DNA from: Allacma fusca
Taxonomy: Eukaryota; Arthropoda; Collembola; Symphypleona; Sminthuridae
Assembly (NCBI GenBank): GCA_947179485.1
Contig: OX359247.1
Location: 12,686,588-12,750,587, forward strand
Reading direction: 5' to 3'
DNA length: 64,000 nucleotides
In this document: one piece after another, positions 37,332 to 50,800 of the stretch
Position numbering within the stretch: the stretch's first letter is position 1
How the letters are laid out: each line of letters begins with the position of its first letter
Made by a program: the position numbers and the translations under genes
The notes under the pieces: model-generated
Databases searched by the model: none
What the model was told of the DNA's origin: nothing
What the model saw: only the letters and a program-made list of their open reading frames with translations

Positions 37332-40300
37332 ATACACATAGACACAGACACACATATGGAGGAGACCCAGACTGAGTTTCGGAATTAACTTGATGGTCGT
37401 GACAGTGAACAGATAGGGAAGGAGATGAACTGTTATATCTATCTATATGAGATTGGAGTTGTGGATGTAACTACAGAGTCCACAATGAGGAGCGTAGTTA
37501 GCGATAGTAGCCTACAGCTTAGAATTGACCATTTCTAACCAAACCAGACGTACAGTCAGGTCCTGTCCCTTGATAGTAAAGTTACTTGAAGTAAATATAT
37601 CTATAGATACGTTTCCAGTGTATGTACTTATAAGTGTATGGACAAGGGGTAAGGTGAGAGTTGGAGTTACATATAAATTGCTATAAGAGACACCACTATA
37701 TGAGAAGCTCAAGTCGCATTTATGTGTATCTTGCCCTGCTTAGTGGACCGAATGATCACGTTTTTATCAACTTTGTGGACCACGGAGCACCCGGACTAGT
37801 GGCTTTCCCCAACGACGAACTCCATGCGAAGGAACTGAAGAAAGTCCTGGGTAAAATGCATCTCCACAAGAAGTTTGCTAAAGTGAGTACGAAAACCAGT
37901 AGCTTTCCTCTTCAATTCACTACTTCAACATACACTCACTCACTCTTTCCAAACCATTCAATTTTTCCCTTCTCCCAAGGGTTTGTCATTATTAACCTTT
38001 CTTTGAACATTTCTCATGCTTATGTCTTCATATCCCTCATATACCATCATACACAGAGGCCTGCATACCTATAGATATAGGACCATAGTATCCGCTCCAC
38101 TCACTCATACTTTCACATGCAGATGCTTTCTCTTCAGTACTTTCTCCCTACGAAGTATGCTCACATGGACCTGTACAGGAAAAAGGGATGACGACCTCGT
38201 TTATGTATTCTACTTGGGAAAATTCCCCACTTCTAGACAGTTATGACGAATATTGATAAGTCCAGAGACAGAGAGCGTGAAATATTTCGGTGTTCGTCGT
38301 GAGGACCTTGTAATTTGATTCTTCCCTCTCTGTCTCTGTGTGTGTGTATTATATTGAAAATCATGAAAAATTCAAATGCACTCGGATTGGTTAGTGGTGA
38401 AATTCCCTTTCAATTTATGTTGAGTGATTCTGAGAACAAGGGAAACCTTTAAATTCTGGGAAGTTATGGGGAAGGAATCATATCATTGACTTTTCTTCCT
38501 TTTGAAGCTCTCACTTACTTAGCATAGGTATATAGTTCCATAAGAGTCATCTTATCCAAAAGGGATAATTTGCGGGGGGATGTCTCTCCCAAGAAATGTG
38601 TGCACTTGTTTTAAATTCTGCTATGATTGCAGTGATTGTGAGCGCGCGTACTATTTGTACAGGACTCTTGAGATAGATTCTTGAAGAGGTTAAATTTCCC
38701 CGAGAATCCTTCTTTTTACTGTATCGTTCTTTGGATTTGACTCACTAAAATCTGGTGGATTTTTTGAGTAATATTCCCTCCGCCTGAAAAAGGGTTATGT
38801 AGTAGTGCAAGGATAGGGACGCCTCCTCTTGTCTCAACTTATTTAATTATCTACCTACCAGCAAGTAGTTAGCGAGACAGAATACTTGGGAACTTTCCGT
38901 TACATCCCTTTTTACTCAGAATTAGGATTGACAAATTTTTTGATCCCTTCCACTACCGCCAGACTGGATAACGGACATGGACTAAGTGAGTACGGTGTGA
39001 GGCCCAAGAAGGCATTTTCATTAAATTATTTACACTGGCTGGATATAGGGGGTGGCTCAAAACCTTATATCTCCCCCTAGCTTTCTACCCTATTTTTTTC
39101 AATTTAATTCCTGAATATTTCCCTATACTTTGTCTCATTAGCGAACCTCAATACTCAGGAGTTACAGGGGTCAGAACGTGAATTAAAGTTGTTTAAGGCC
39201 TATAAGTTTTATTAAAAAAATATTTTTGACAAAACTTATGTATGTAGGGAATTGCATCACTACGTTGAGAATTGTGGCTAGGACCATTTAAACGTAGGGA
39301 ACAAGGTTGGAAGAAATTAGCCTCAGGAGCGAAAGTGAAGAAAATTGAGGAAGTGAAATTTCAGAAGTTGGAATTTCGTCACGGTTGAAGTAGTCGTTCT
39401 GAAAGTATTTCAAAACACTGGTTTGGAGCACATTTCATTGGGATTCATTCCCATGTTAAATCATCAGCCAAGTTGAAAAGTTTGACCGCTGGAGCATAAA
39501 ATGTTTGCAAGGTTGTCAATTTTTTACACAAGTTTTCATCAGATTTGTTTTTCTTTGCTCAATCTTGCGTCAGACTCCTGTTGTCCCAATTCTTTGAAAG
39601 GGCATTGTGATTAAAAATTTATACAAATAAGTGTCAAATTTAATTTTAAAAATTAATTTGGACGGGAATAAAATATTAAATCTAAAATCCAACTTTACTT
39701 CACATTTTTGATATCTGTAACATCAAATATTTCCCTGTGGTTTCAATGAAAGAAATTTGAGAAAATCCCGGACTAATAATCTAATGGAATTAAATACTTT
39801 ATGTGGACAAGAGAGGTGCATAGGTTTGGAGCCATCCTGCTCATGTAAATACACATGCAGGCTCATTTACTATCTGTTGAGTTACTTCATATGAGGAAGT
39901 GGCCATAGGAATAAAATACAAGTATAATTACTTAGATATACCTTGGCAAAGACCGCACATCCCCTCCCTTGAACTAGGCTATTTACCATTCATCAATAAA
40001 ATCCTAGGCTTAATTAGTAACCCGAGAGAAAAGTTGTCTGCAACAATCTGAATGACGGAGTGTTCATTAATATTAATAAAACTTGGAAGCGTACATATTC
40101 TACATATGTATCTACTTTTGTTCCTGAGAGTGTCTCGGTAGCTTACCAAATTGTACACTGTGCGTGTAGGGTGAGGATAATACAAGTTTGAGAGGACGAG
40201 GAAATGATCAAACTTTAAAAATCCTTAGAATTCCCCAGTGTCGTCTGTGGAGTTTCCCGAATTAGTTACTTACAGTAAAATAATTATCGCATCTGTACTC

Positions 40301-43300
40301 ACAGATGAGTTATTCCCATGTAAAGGATACGAGGACGGACCTGGTAATGGTAAACTTGGAATTAATTAGTTTTATTCGTTCCGGAGCTCTCAAAGTAGAG
40401 CATCCGAAAAGGAGGGAACCTGGATTTGGTCTCTATTCTAGGGAGGAATTAAATTTCATTTAGTGCCAATTACTCCTACAAATCGTAAATTGCAGGAAAT
40501 AATTTCCTAGGATTTGAACCCTATCAACCTCTAGCTATGTTCATTTTGTTCATCTACCATTCCTTTAGAATTTTATTACAGAAATAAATAAACAACCATC
40601 TAGATTTAAAATTCAAATCTTTTTATAATTATTTATAATTAGTTCTAGTCGCTCCACAGGCAATTTTAATTAAATCTGCTCCACATTTAAATACACCTTA
40701 AACTTAAAAAAATCGAAAAATCTAAATTAACATCCCAGCAATTATGATCCAAAATTGTACAAATAAATTTTGTGAAATTATATTAGCGAATTTGAATTTA
40801 AACTCTGGTACTATTTTCAAAATAGCATCTTCAAATGACTCACATTCCCTCTGATGAACTACAAGGTTAAATAAAGATTTTCATTTGTCTTGAAAACTTA
40901 TTCGATTACATTTTTAAAGATATTTGTGCGACAGTTGGTTAAGGTCCTATTCCCTGAAATACATTCTACGTACCTTCTCCTTAGAAATTTAAAAAATTCA
41001 CGAGGAAAAGTTTTGAGGTAGGAATACAAATAGTACTTTAATTTGAGTAATATGTAATGAAGTCCTTGTGGTTACGGGATGAGTTGTTCACATTCTATAT
41101 CTAACATAAGGTTTCCCACAGTTCATATACTCCTTCCTTCTGTCATGGTAGGCGTAACGGGGAAAGTTACGGAATGGTTCTGGAAATTTGACTCCAGAGG
41201 CGGGGGAGAATTCATCTTATGGGGGAAAACTGGACGCTTCCTATGCATCATTGATTCTGAGGAATTGAGTGGGACGGTAGTAGGAGAGTCCTGGGAATTT
41301 ATTACTTTTCTAGTTTCAAGAATTGTACACATACAAATATATCCCACATCATGGAGCCTCTTAACTCCTATCCTATCCTAACAATGTGCCATTGACTTTC
41401 TCCGAGGAACTTGCATTCAACTTTTGGGGGGGAACTGTGGCAAGTTATTCCTTAACTTTCCAGTTTTTCTCGGGCTTCCTAGCCGATAGGGAAATTACAA
41501 AACAACCTTTCACCATGATTTAACATTCGTTGGTTTTTTTCTGTATGTCGGGCAATTTTCCCTTGGAGTCAAGGACTCAAATGATTTTTCTTCTCTTTCA
41601 GTTAGTCTTCTACCTTGAGGCTTGCGAGTCCGGATCGATGTTTCAAAACTTGCTCCCGGCTCACTGGAACAGTAATAATTTTTTATATTGGCTATAAATT
41701 ACTGTATAAAGATTTCCTGAATAATTGCTCATATGTATACCCTAAATCCGTGGGAACATTGGGAGTTCATTTATTGCTTTCAGCCTCTGATTTATAAATA
41801 TTTCCTGAGCCTTAATTATTGCTTCCCGCCCGCTCTACATTTTTTCTTATTATAGAGTTATGGAGATTTAGTGGATTTTTCGGAAGATTTTTCCTTTTAG
41901 AGAAATTCTTTTTGTAGGAAGGTAATTGTATTATTTATTTATTCAAGGGAAATTTCGGGTATAGTTCAAAAGACTTGGCAGACTAAAACTTACAGTTAGT
42001 AATTACATGGGAGAAATGAAAAATCTGAGAGTAATTCACAAGGAATAAAATCCTGAAGTTACAGGATGAAAAGACCCAGAACTTGGGGGATTTTCAAATG
42101 GGAATTATTTTAGATCCTAAAGGTCTGAGTAGAATCAGTAAAGATATGCATATGTAATGAAGGGACGGGGAGAGAATTGGAAAGTACAAAGGATTCGACT
42201 GAAGAATTTGATTCATGTCATGAGTCTTTGTAATTTTTGAGGGTGAAAGTTGTTGGGGAAAAGGAAAGCTACGGAAGTTCATTCAAGTGTGAATTGAAAA
42301 CAAACTTTTAATATTCAGCCTCACAGTGTCTTCATTTCCCAACTTTCCCTATTATTATTCATTAAATTTTACTTTATAGCTTGACTTACTATAGCCTATC
42401 CTCAGGTATTAATATTTTCTAGTATTTTCTCTCTCTCTCCCTTTCCCCTCTCCCTCCGTTCTTTTTGATCGCTTTGGTTTTTTTTTTGGCTTTCCCTCGG
42501 TTGGATATTCAAAAGCTTCTGTCTCTCCATTTTGGGATGCTTCATAGTTGTGAACATTGTGTTTCTCGGGGATTGTATTAACCTTTGGGTCCCCATATAT
42601 GCAAATGTACCTGCCCCCCCCCACCCGTATGCATATCATTAATGTACCACGTTCCCCCATTGACTTTCCGTCTAAGATGGGTAATTCAACCTTGTAACAA
42701 GCAACTTCAGGATTATTCCTGGTTCATGTGGTCGTCTATATTCAAGTGCTCACTTGAAAATCCGTTGACAAAAAAGAGAGGGCTTTATTAGAAGATCAAA
42801 GGAACCCATTGGAAGATTTTTCCTCTCCCTCTCCCATACACTCTGACTCTCTTCCAAGGAATCAATTCTCACTAATGATTTTGTATATCTATCAGTATAC
42901 ACTATTTTTTCCCTTTTCTCCCTCCCCTATGGTCCTTCCCATATTGGAAGGACTAAGTTACATTTTACGTAGGTAAGTATCTACAGCTATGTATATGTAT
43001 CCTCAATGAAGGGAAAAAAGTTTCCCATCCAATACATGTCTTTGGCAGAACCTACGGGCTGAACATTTGCTTTTGATGGAATCAATTTCCATCTAAGTTG
43101 CGTTTTCAACAAAGTTGCTTCTCTCTCTTGGGCTGGTGGCGGGGGTGGGAAACCGATGTGAGTTCAAGTACAAAGCTAATTTGCTCGAGTGTGGAACCTT
43201 CCTTCTACAGAATAAGCGGAGCACACAGACACACAAATGTATCAGTAGGGATTCCTCCTTGGCAGTCCTAATTCTCGTCTTATCTCCCTCATTCGGGGTC

Positions 43301-46300
43301 CTTTCCCTGAGCCTCCTTTTTTCTTTTGGGTTTTGTAAGCAATCATTAAATACCAGTAGATACTGTTGGGGAATTTCCACATCTCGGAATATAGTTAGGT
43401 ATTTCTGGTGAATTTTCTTACGCCCTGCCGAGCCCCAGCTTCTAATCGCTCAGGGATAACTCACCCTTAAATTTGGATTTCACTTTGTAAATATCAAAAC
43501 TTTCACATTGATTAGACAGTCATGAAGTTTGGGCTGGGAATTTATTGAGCAGGAGCTAAAAACAAATTCATTCAATTCTCATGAAATTCTGGCGCTGGGG
43601 CTTGGCAATATTTTTAGTGTGATCTGCAGTGTCGAGGCAGTTTGTATCGGAGATGCTCATTTGTAGTTATTAGTTTTAATGTGTAACATTTATTTTGTGC
43701 TCCTGTCCCTTAAATTTTTATGGGTTCTAACATTTTTGAGTGCATTAAAAATAAAGGGAGAGTATGACAGAGGAGACGTTCTCTGTCGTTTTTATTCTAT
43801 TTCCCGCTTTCTCCTAGGACATGTCCCTCTCATTTTTTTCCCTCTCTCCGTCTGTCTAGTGTCCATGGAAGTGAAGAGGAGGATTTTTATTATGCTTGAT
43901 GATGACTGGTACTTACTTCGCCAAGGGTTGGGAAAGGGTGCGGGTTCTACCCAAGGAAAGTAGAATCTAGAGTATGTGCTATTATCCGGGATATCCTTTT
44001 TTTTCCAAGGGGCTAGTGTAAATATACATGTACAAAAAGCATGGCCATTGCCTTGGTTGTAGAATGCTGGGAAGGAGCCCTGCATATATTTTTTTCTTCT
44101 TCTTCTTCTTCTGAGCATAGCTTTTTATGACTCGTCCGAAGTTTTCCTCCTTTTCTATATTTACGGAAGTGGAAGGATGAGGGTGAGAAAGTTGCTGGCG
44201 TTCCGTTCAGGATTGCCTGCAAGTATATATACTTATATATAGGCCTTGTAAAATGCATCTATATACTACACACTTGATGACATTGTTGTTTGAATTTGAT
44301 GAGATTTTTATACGGCGGACGTGCTTGAATATTATTGTCTGAATTTTCATTCTTCCACATGTCCCCGTATAAAGTTGGATATTTATTATAGTTTTTGCCA
44401 CGACGGCTGCAAATTCCGACGAGTCCTCCTATGCCTGCTACTTTGATGATGTGCGACAAACTTACCTTGGCGATGTGTACTCCGTCATGTGGATGGAAAA
44501 TGCAGATTCGGTAAGAAAAAAAATTTCTTGTCCCTATCATTTCCTAGTGTTCCAGTATAGTGGAAGGAGCCCTCCTCTCAGTCCTATGTATATACTCATA
44601 CTGAGGATACTCCAACTGACTTTCCATATACAAATATTTACAAACAGACGCGGAGCTACTTATCGTATCCCAGGGAAATTTGTACTCACTTGTGCATACA
44701 CTTCCTCGGGAGGCTGCGTAATTCTTTATTATAGAGGTCATAATTTTATTTTATGGTAGATTTAGTCGCCCTAGCCAACTTTGCAATATCCTCACTTATG
44801 TAGCCATGGATCTGCTCTCCAAGTTTTTTTTCCCAGAGTATATTTCTTCTTCCCTACGCTAGTTTCTTTTTTTTGTGTGTGTGTGTGTGTGTGTTGCCCG
44901 GGAAGAATTTACGACATGAATTTTTTACGAACGTTCTAATATGATCACTTTGGTGAAAACACTCGGAAAATTATTAAGGTAGGGAACTTTCCACCAATGT
45001 AATATAACTCCTTGACTCTATCACATAATTGTGTTATATTCCTTCCAATTCTGGAGTATCCCATCTTTAAAAAAAATCTACTGTTAACGAATAAAACAGA
45101 ACCTGTAAGGAGGGAAGGCTGACTGTTTCCAGGAAGACTGTAAGTACACTCCCTATTGGTATTTTTCTTGGAGGGACTTATTACATCATTTAGTTGCAGA
45201 GTCAGGGCTCTTGAAACTTAAAGTGATTCCCAATTTGAGCAATAAATTTTTTATTAGTCCTGGGTTGACTCTGACTAGGGAACAGTGGGATGTGAAAGGT
45301 TCACCTTTAGGATATGAGTAAATATAGATAGATACCTAAGGTTTAGTCCCAATGCAAAAATATCTAGATACTTCCATTCCTATTTTACAAACCATCCGTT
45401 TGAGTTGGAAATTGTGCTGCTCCTTCTCCAAGTTTTTTTTTTTTTACAGTCAATAGAGTATGGGTACTAAGTAGCCTTTTGATTAGATTCCCATGTGGAA
45501 GACTAGGGCAATACAGGATGAGGAGACAAGAGAGTGGAGGAAGGTTGAGGAATTATTTAGTTACATGACATTAAATGATTGATACACTTTGCGTATATTC
45601 CGAGTAGGAGGTAAGTGTTAGGGAAAGGTTCTTCCCTTCAATTTTTGGAGGTTATCTTAACTTTTTCTCCTTGTCTCTTCACACATATGAGACTCCACTT
45701 TGGGAACAAGTTCCATTTAATGTATAAGGGAACTGTCGGGAAGGAGCACACGGCCAGGGATTCTTTCACTTGTAGTCACTATCTCGGCAATTGCCTCCCT
45801 TCAGAGATTTCTCTACATTCGAGTTCCATTAAAGTCAGAGTATCTCCCTTTTATGTTGGTAATGGGTTCGAAGAAATGCAAAAATTACTTGAGAGTTTGT
45901 AAAAGTTTCATTTATGGTGCATAAAATGGGTCGTATGAACATTAGTTTAGCTTCCCTTTTCAAAAGTCCCTGGACTTTTTTTTCCCTTCTCTCCTCACGA
46001 CTTTCCCAAAATAAAAGTTTGACGAGGTTCCAGGGAGAGCATGAGGAGGGAAAGCATCGTCTAGTACTTGAGTCCTGATTATATCATAAAACTATACAAA
46101 GTGGACTATTCATGCCTAGAGACTTCGTCATTCTTTGGGAATATAAGGAGGAGAACATTTGGGATTAAGCATTATCATCTGATTTATTTTATTTCCCTTC
46201 TTCCCGTCCTCTGTAGATGGATTCCTCTCCCCTTCAATAAAAAGTATTTTTTTTCTGGTTTATTTCCTTAAAGTGTGTAAGTGCCCTGTCAAGTTTTTCC

Positions 46301-47822
46301 TTCACTGACCTACATTCCGCCCAAATTTAGGTCAGTACTTGTAATTAGTACAATTACTCAGTCTTTGACAGGGTTTTCAAATCCGGGTTTTTTGTAATTA
46401 TTCCAGGTGAATTTAAGTCTTGAGACTCTCCAAGCACAGTTCCTTGTGGTTCGGAATGAGACGAATACTTCCCACGTGCAAGAGTTTGGGGATCGGAGCC
46501 TTAGACACTTGGAGGTGTCTCAGTTCCTGGGAGCGTCGGACCCAATGGATTTATTGGAACTTCCTCCAGTTGAGGTTAGTGAACTTGACTCAATTTTTAA
46601 TCTTCCTTAGATTTACATACATTTAATCTACTCTTGTGTTGCTTACTTCTGACTACAGCTTACTTTCGGGTATCTACAGTTTCCAAAGTGACATGTTTAT
46701 TTTTTTAAAGCCTCTGGTTTTAGAATGGTTTTAGAACACAGGATTTTTAATGCTCATCCGCTCTGGACGCCTGGAGCCAAATTCAGGGATAATACGGAAA
46801 AGTGAAGGGAATTTAATTTACAAGTTAATTTAGCATCAACATAATTATGCGGGAGGATTCCTTCCCTTCCGATGTCTGTAGGAACTCTGGGAGAAATTAG
46901 GAATAAACTGTCCTCCGAACAATACCTAATTACTTTTTCCATATTAAAATTCTTTGGAAAATGAGTCTCAAAACAGAGCCCAGATAAAATTAAGAAATGG
47001 AAAGGAAGGTGTGTGGGATAGATATTGTAAATTTTGTATAGGAACCTCCCGTGGCAAAATTAACGAAGGCATTTGTATGTAATTAAAAATAGTTTGGAAT
47101 AACCTAGGCTAAGGAAACGGGGGGAGGAGGTAAAAGTTTGAGGGTTTTCTAAATATTTATGGAAATTCGGGGCTAATTAAGAGAGGAGGGAATTCTTGGG
47201 ACAGTCTCAGCTGAAGGTTCCCTAAACGTAGCTTCCCCGAGCAGGGTTCACCTTTAAATGAATTGAGGAAAGTTTGAAATAATTAGTAGAAGTTATGAGT
47301 CAGAACCTCAAGTAGGAATTTGATTAGGTGAGTGAGTACGGACGTGCGCAAGTTTATATGTAAATACATACATAGGTTTGTATGCATGTAATGTAAATAT
47401 GTATCTATCTATCTACATGGATGTGGGTTAATGCAGAGTTGTAGGATATGGAAATTGAAAGCCGAGAGGAAGCCACAATAATTGTTACTTTGGAGAATCA
47501 TCTGAGGATACAAAGGAAGGATCTCAAGGCCACAGGATTCCAGGCTTAAATTTAAAGAAAGATTGTATTGTCTATTTATTATGCATGTAGTTTGAGAAGG
47601 AAGTAGTTTGGAATTAAGAGCTATACTTGTGCTCAAGGCTGGAGAAGGGCTTGAAGTACATTCCCTTTGTAGGAGTTTTAGCTGGAGAAGGAGCAAAGGA
47701 GAGGGATCTCAAAGGAAAGTGTGCATGTAATAATAAAGTAGATTAGATCGGGAGAGAGCCTCGACAGCAAAGACAAAGATGCCGAAGAAGATGAACAAGA
47801 CGCTTAAGACAGAGGGAAAGAG

Positions 47823-47856
<34 letters not shown>

Positions 47857-50800
47857 AGGGAAAGCCCATTACAATTCCGAAAATAGTCTGTCATTTCCAT
47901 CTGTATCTCCTTTTGCTTTTAATCCAACTCATTTACCTACTAAGTGCTAACAGATCTCATTGCATTTGCCTTGTGTTTTTAGATTTGCTCGGAAGACTGC
48001 CTCCCCATACCCTGCTGTTCTTGCTTATGTACAGATAGCATCCATAGCTCTCATCTCCGTCTCTTTTTCCCGGCCTTCCCAATCTAAACAGTCCATTGTG
48101 TGTCTTTCTCCGTCTCCCCATTTAATTTCCACTCGTTCAATTCCACCAGATCAAGGGAGGGAGTCAGGACTCTCTCCGTCAGGGTCTTAGATGAGTGAGC
48201 AAGTAGCCAAGAGAGTCTTGAGCATTTAAACACTTCCTATCAGATTTTTTTCTGCCTTTGGCACTGTAATAGACGGCAGGACTGGTTTACAATCCCAACA
48301 TATTTTAGCAGGGGGGGAGGACACCCTATACCAATGTATAAGCATAGACAAATCTTTGCAACTGATTGGTTGTAAATGTGGTTTGGAGAAAGTCACTCAA
48401 GAAAAGTAACTCTGGCAAGGGAGAAAGAATGGTGAATACGTAAATGTCTTTTGGGTGCGTTCGAGATCTCCACAAGACCATTGACATTCCCAGTCCTGTG
48501 GAGTTTGGGAATAGTCCTGTGCATAAAATCCTCACAAATATATCCCATCGGCTAAGAAGCAATTCCTAACACTCCTATCCAATTTATAACAATTATATCT
48601 TCAAAATTCATTAATTATTACTTATTTACCAACAAACTTAAGCACCCTGATTTTACATACCCGTAATTATATCTACCTTTTTCTTCTATATAATATTTCA
48701 AATAATTTATTTCCACTCCAAAATAACCCTACGAGATATTCTCATTTGCTTCTGAGCCGTTGATTATATGTACGTAATTTCGTATCTACATATCTAACGT
48801 ACATACTTTCCCTAGAAGAGCAAAAACTCTTCCGGATTTACACACTGAAGACAAGGAGAACTTTCTAATTTTCTCCGTGAAATTATTTCAAGCCTTTGCC
48901 CATGCCATGTAGCCCCATGGAGTATGTTCCTATCTGTATATTGGACTAAAAGGCTACCACCTCCTCTTAAAGTACACAAAGCTCTGCTGTGCAAAGGAGA
49001 GGGAATGAACACTAGTTAGATCCGCTTGTCTGCTCCTACTTCATTTTCAGTTGCAAGATAAACTTTTTAGCCTCGATTAGTGGAATAAGGGCAGTGTAAA
49101 GGAGGAAGTAACCAAGCTTTTAAAAAAATTGCCACGAGTTTCGCCAATACATTAAGACAGAGAGGGAGAGAGAGCCTTGTTTTCAGACAGTACTTTCTCT
49201 CGAGGTAGGACCAAGTCATAGCTATAGTTATTCCCCCTGACTTATACAGTTATTTAATATAATAATAGAAAACTTGGCGTAAACTCTTAGACCTAAAGCA
49301 CTGAGTATATTGTGGTATGTTGTAGTAGTAGTTGGAGATGAGTGGTATGTATCCAAAGGTTTTGTTAAGTGTTGATGTGAAAATGTGTGGGGAGTTTTCT
49401 TTTCTCTGGCCCTCTCTCTCTCTCTCTCTAATTTTTTTCTCTCTCTATCTCTTACCCACAGTATTCTCTCCACCCCTTGATTTTACACAAGACCTTAATG
49501 CCTTCACGCATAGAAGAAAAGGAGAATCGTTTGAGTCCCTTCTTGGGTTTAAGGAGCAAAGTTTCCGCTCTGAATTTTAATTGATTTTCATTAAAGTTTT
49601 CTTTCCAGCCCGCTGAGCATCGATTTACCTATTAAAGAGTTTCGGCTTCTTTCAATCTCTCACTCGCACTCTTTCCCATTCTCTCCACATTTTCACTGAA
49701 GTTGAACTGAACCGTGTGTTGCACTGATTACTAATTATCATTCTTAATCATAAAATTAATAGAACATTTTCCATATACGTATTCATAGGGGAACTCCTCA
49801 TTGAGGGCTGGAGCTTTACTCCCAAGTTCCCTATCTATAGATATCTCTCATAACTCCCCTCAACTTAATCTTACTAGAATTAAGTTCCTTAGGCATACAT
49901 ATAAAGCAAAAACAGCGTGTAAGCTTGTCTCGTAAGTTATCAAAGAGATAAGGGAGACCAACATGTGTATCTATCTATGTATCTCTGAGCTGTGCACGTA
50001 AGTCTTAGAAGCTCGATTTTACTAAAAGGAGTCGTAGTCACTGGTTTCTCGGGGGTGGGGAAAGGAATAAATGTATAGAGAGAGAGAGAGAGGGTATTCA
50101 ATGATTTCCCACTCATGTGAGGTCCCCATGCAGTTAACTCAGGGTATTAAAGCTTCCTTGGTATTAATGAGTAAGAGCAGAGTGATTATTTCTGCTAACG
50201 ATAAGATTATAATCTCAGCATGTCCTGGATTTAATACTGCATTGGATTCTAATCTACTGGAGGTGTTGGGTAGGAGATACTTATAATAGCACGAGGGGAG
50301 TATCAATATATACATACAATTATGCATATTTTCTCCAGGACCGCAATCCCTACCCACACACACACACACACACACATGTCTGAGGACGGGAGTCTGCTCA
50401 GGAAGAAAGTTAATAGTGTAATGTGAAAGTCCTAATGCAGTTGTGGTATGAAAATAGGTATACCTGTTTTGTAATTTTCCTTTGCTATTATTCCAGCTGG
50501 ACCCCATTGCGGTGGGTGATGTACCACAAGCGTTACTCGAGCGGAAATTATCACGAGCTGTAAGTGTCGAGGAGAAAAGAGAAATTAAGCAGAAGCTCAA
50601 TCGACTACACAAAGTAAGTGTGAAACTTTCCCTTTACTGCCCCGCTACACCTTTTATGTACGCACACCCCCAAATTATAATTATATGAGTCAGTGTTCCC
50701 GTACAGTCATATACCCCTATGCATGAAGCTATTGCAAAGCTCCAGTATCATTAGGACTTCATACTAAGCCACACTACAAGTCCCTGACACGGAAGCTGAA

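Noticed and set aside
36874..37375. Three overlapping ORFs in legumain intron 4
   Set aside because: Both strands are open and one frame runs into the CA microsatellite. No domain or splice context was found.
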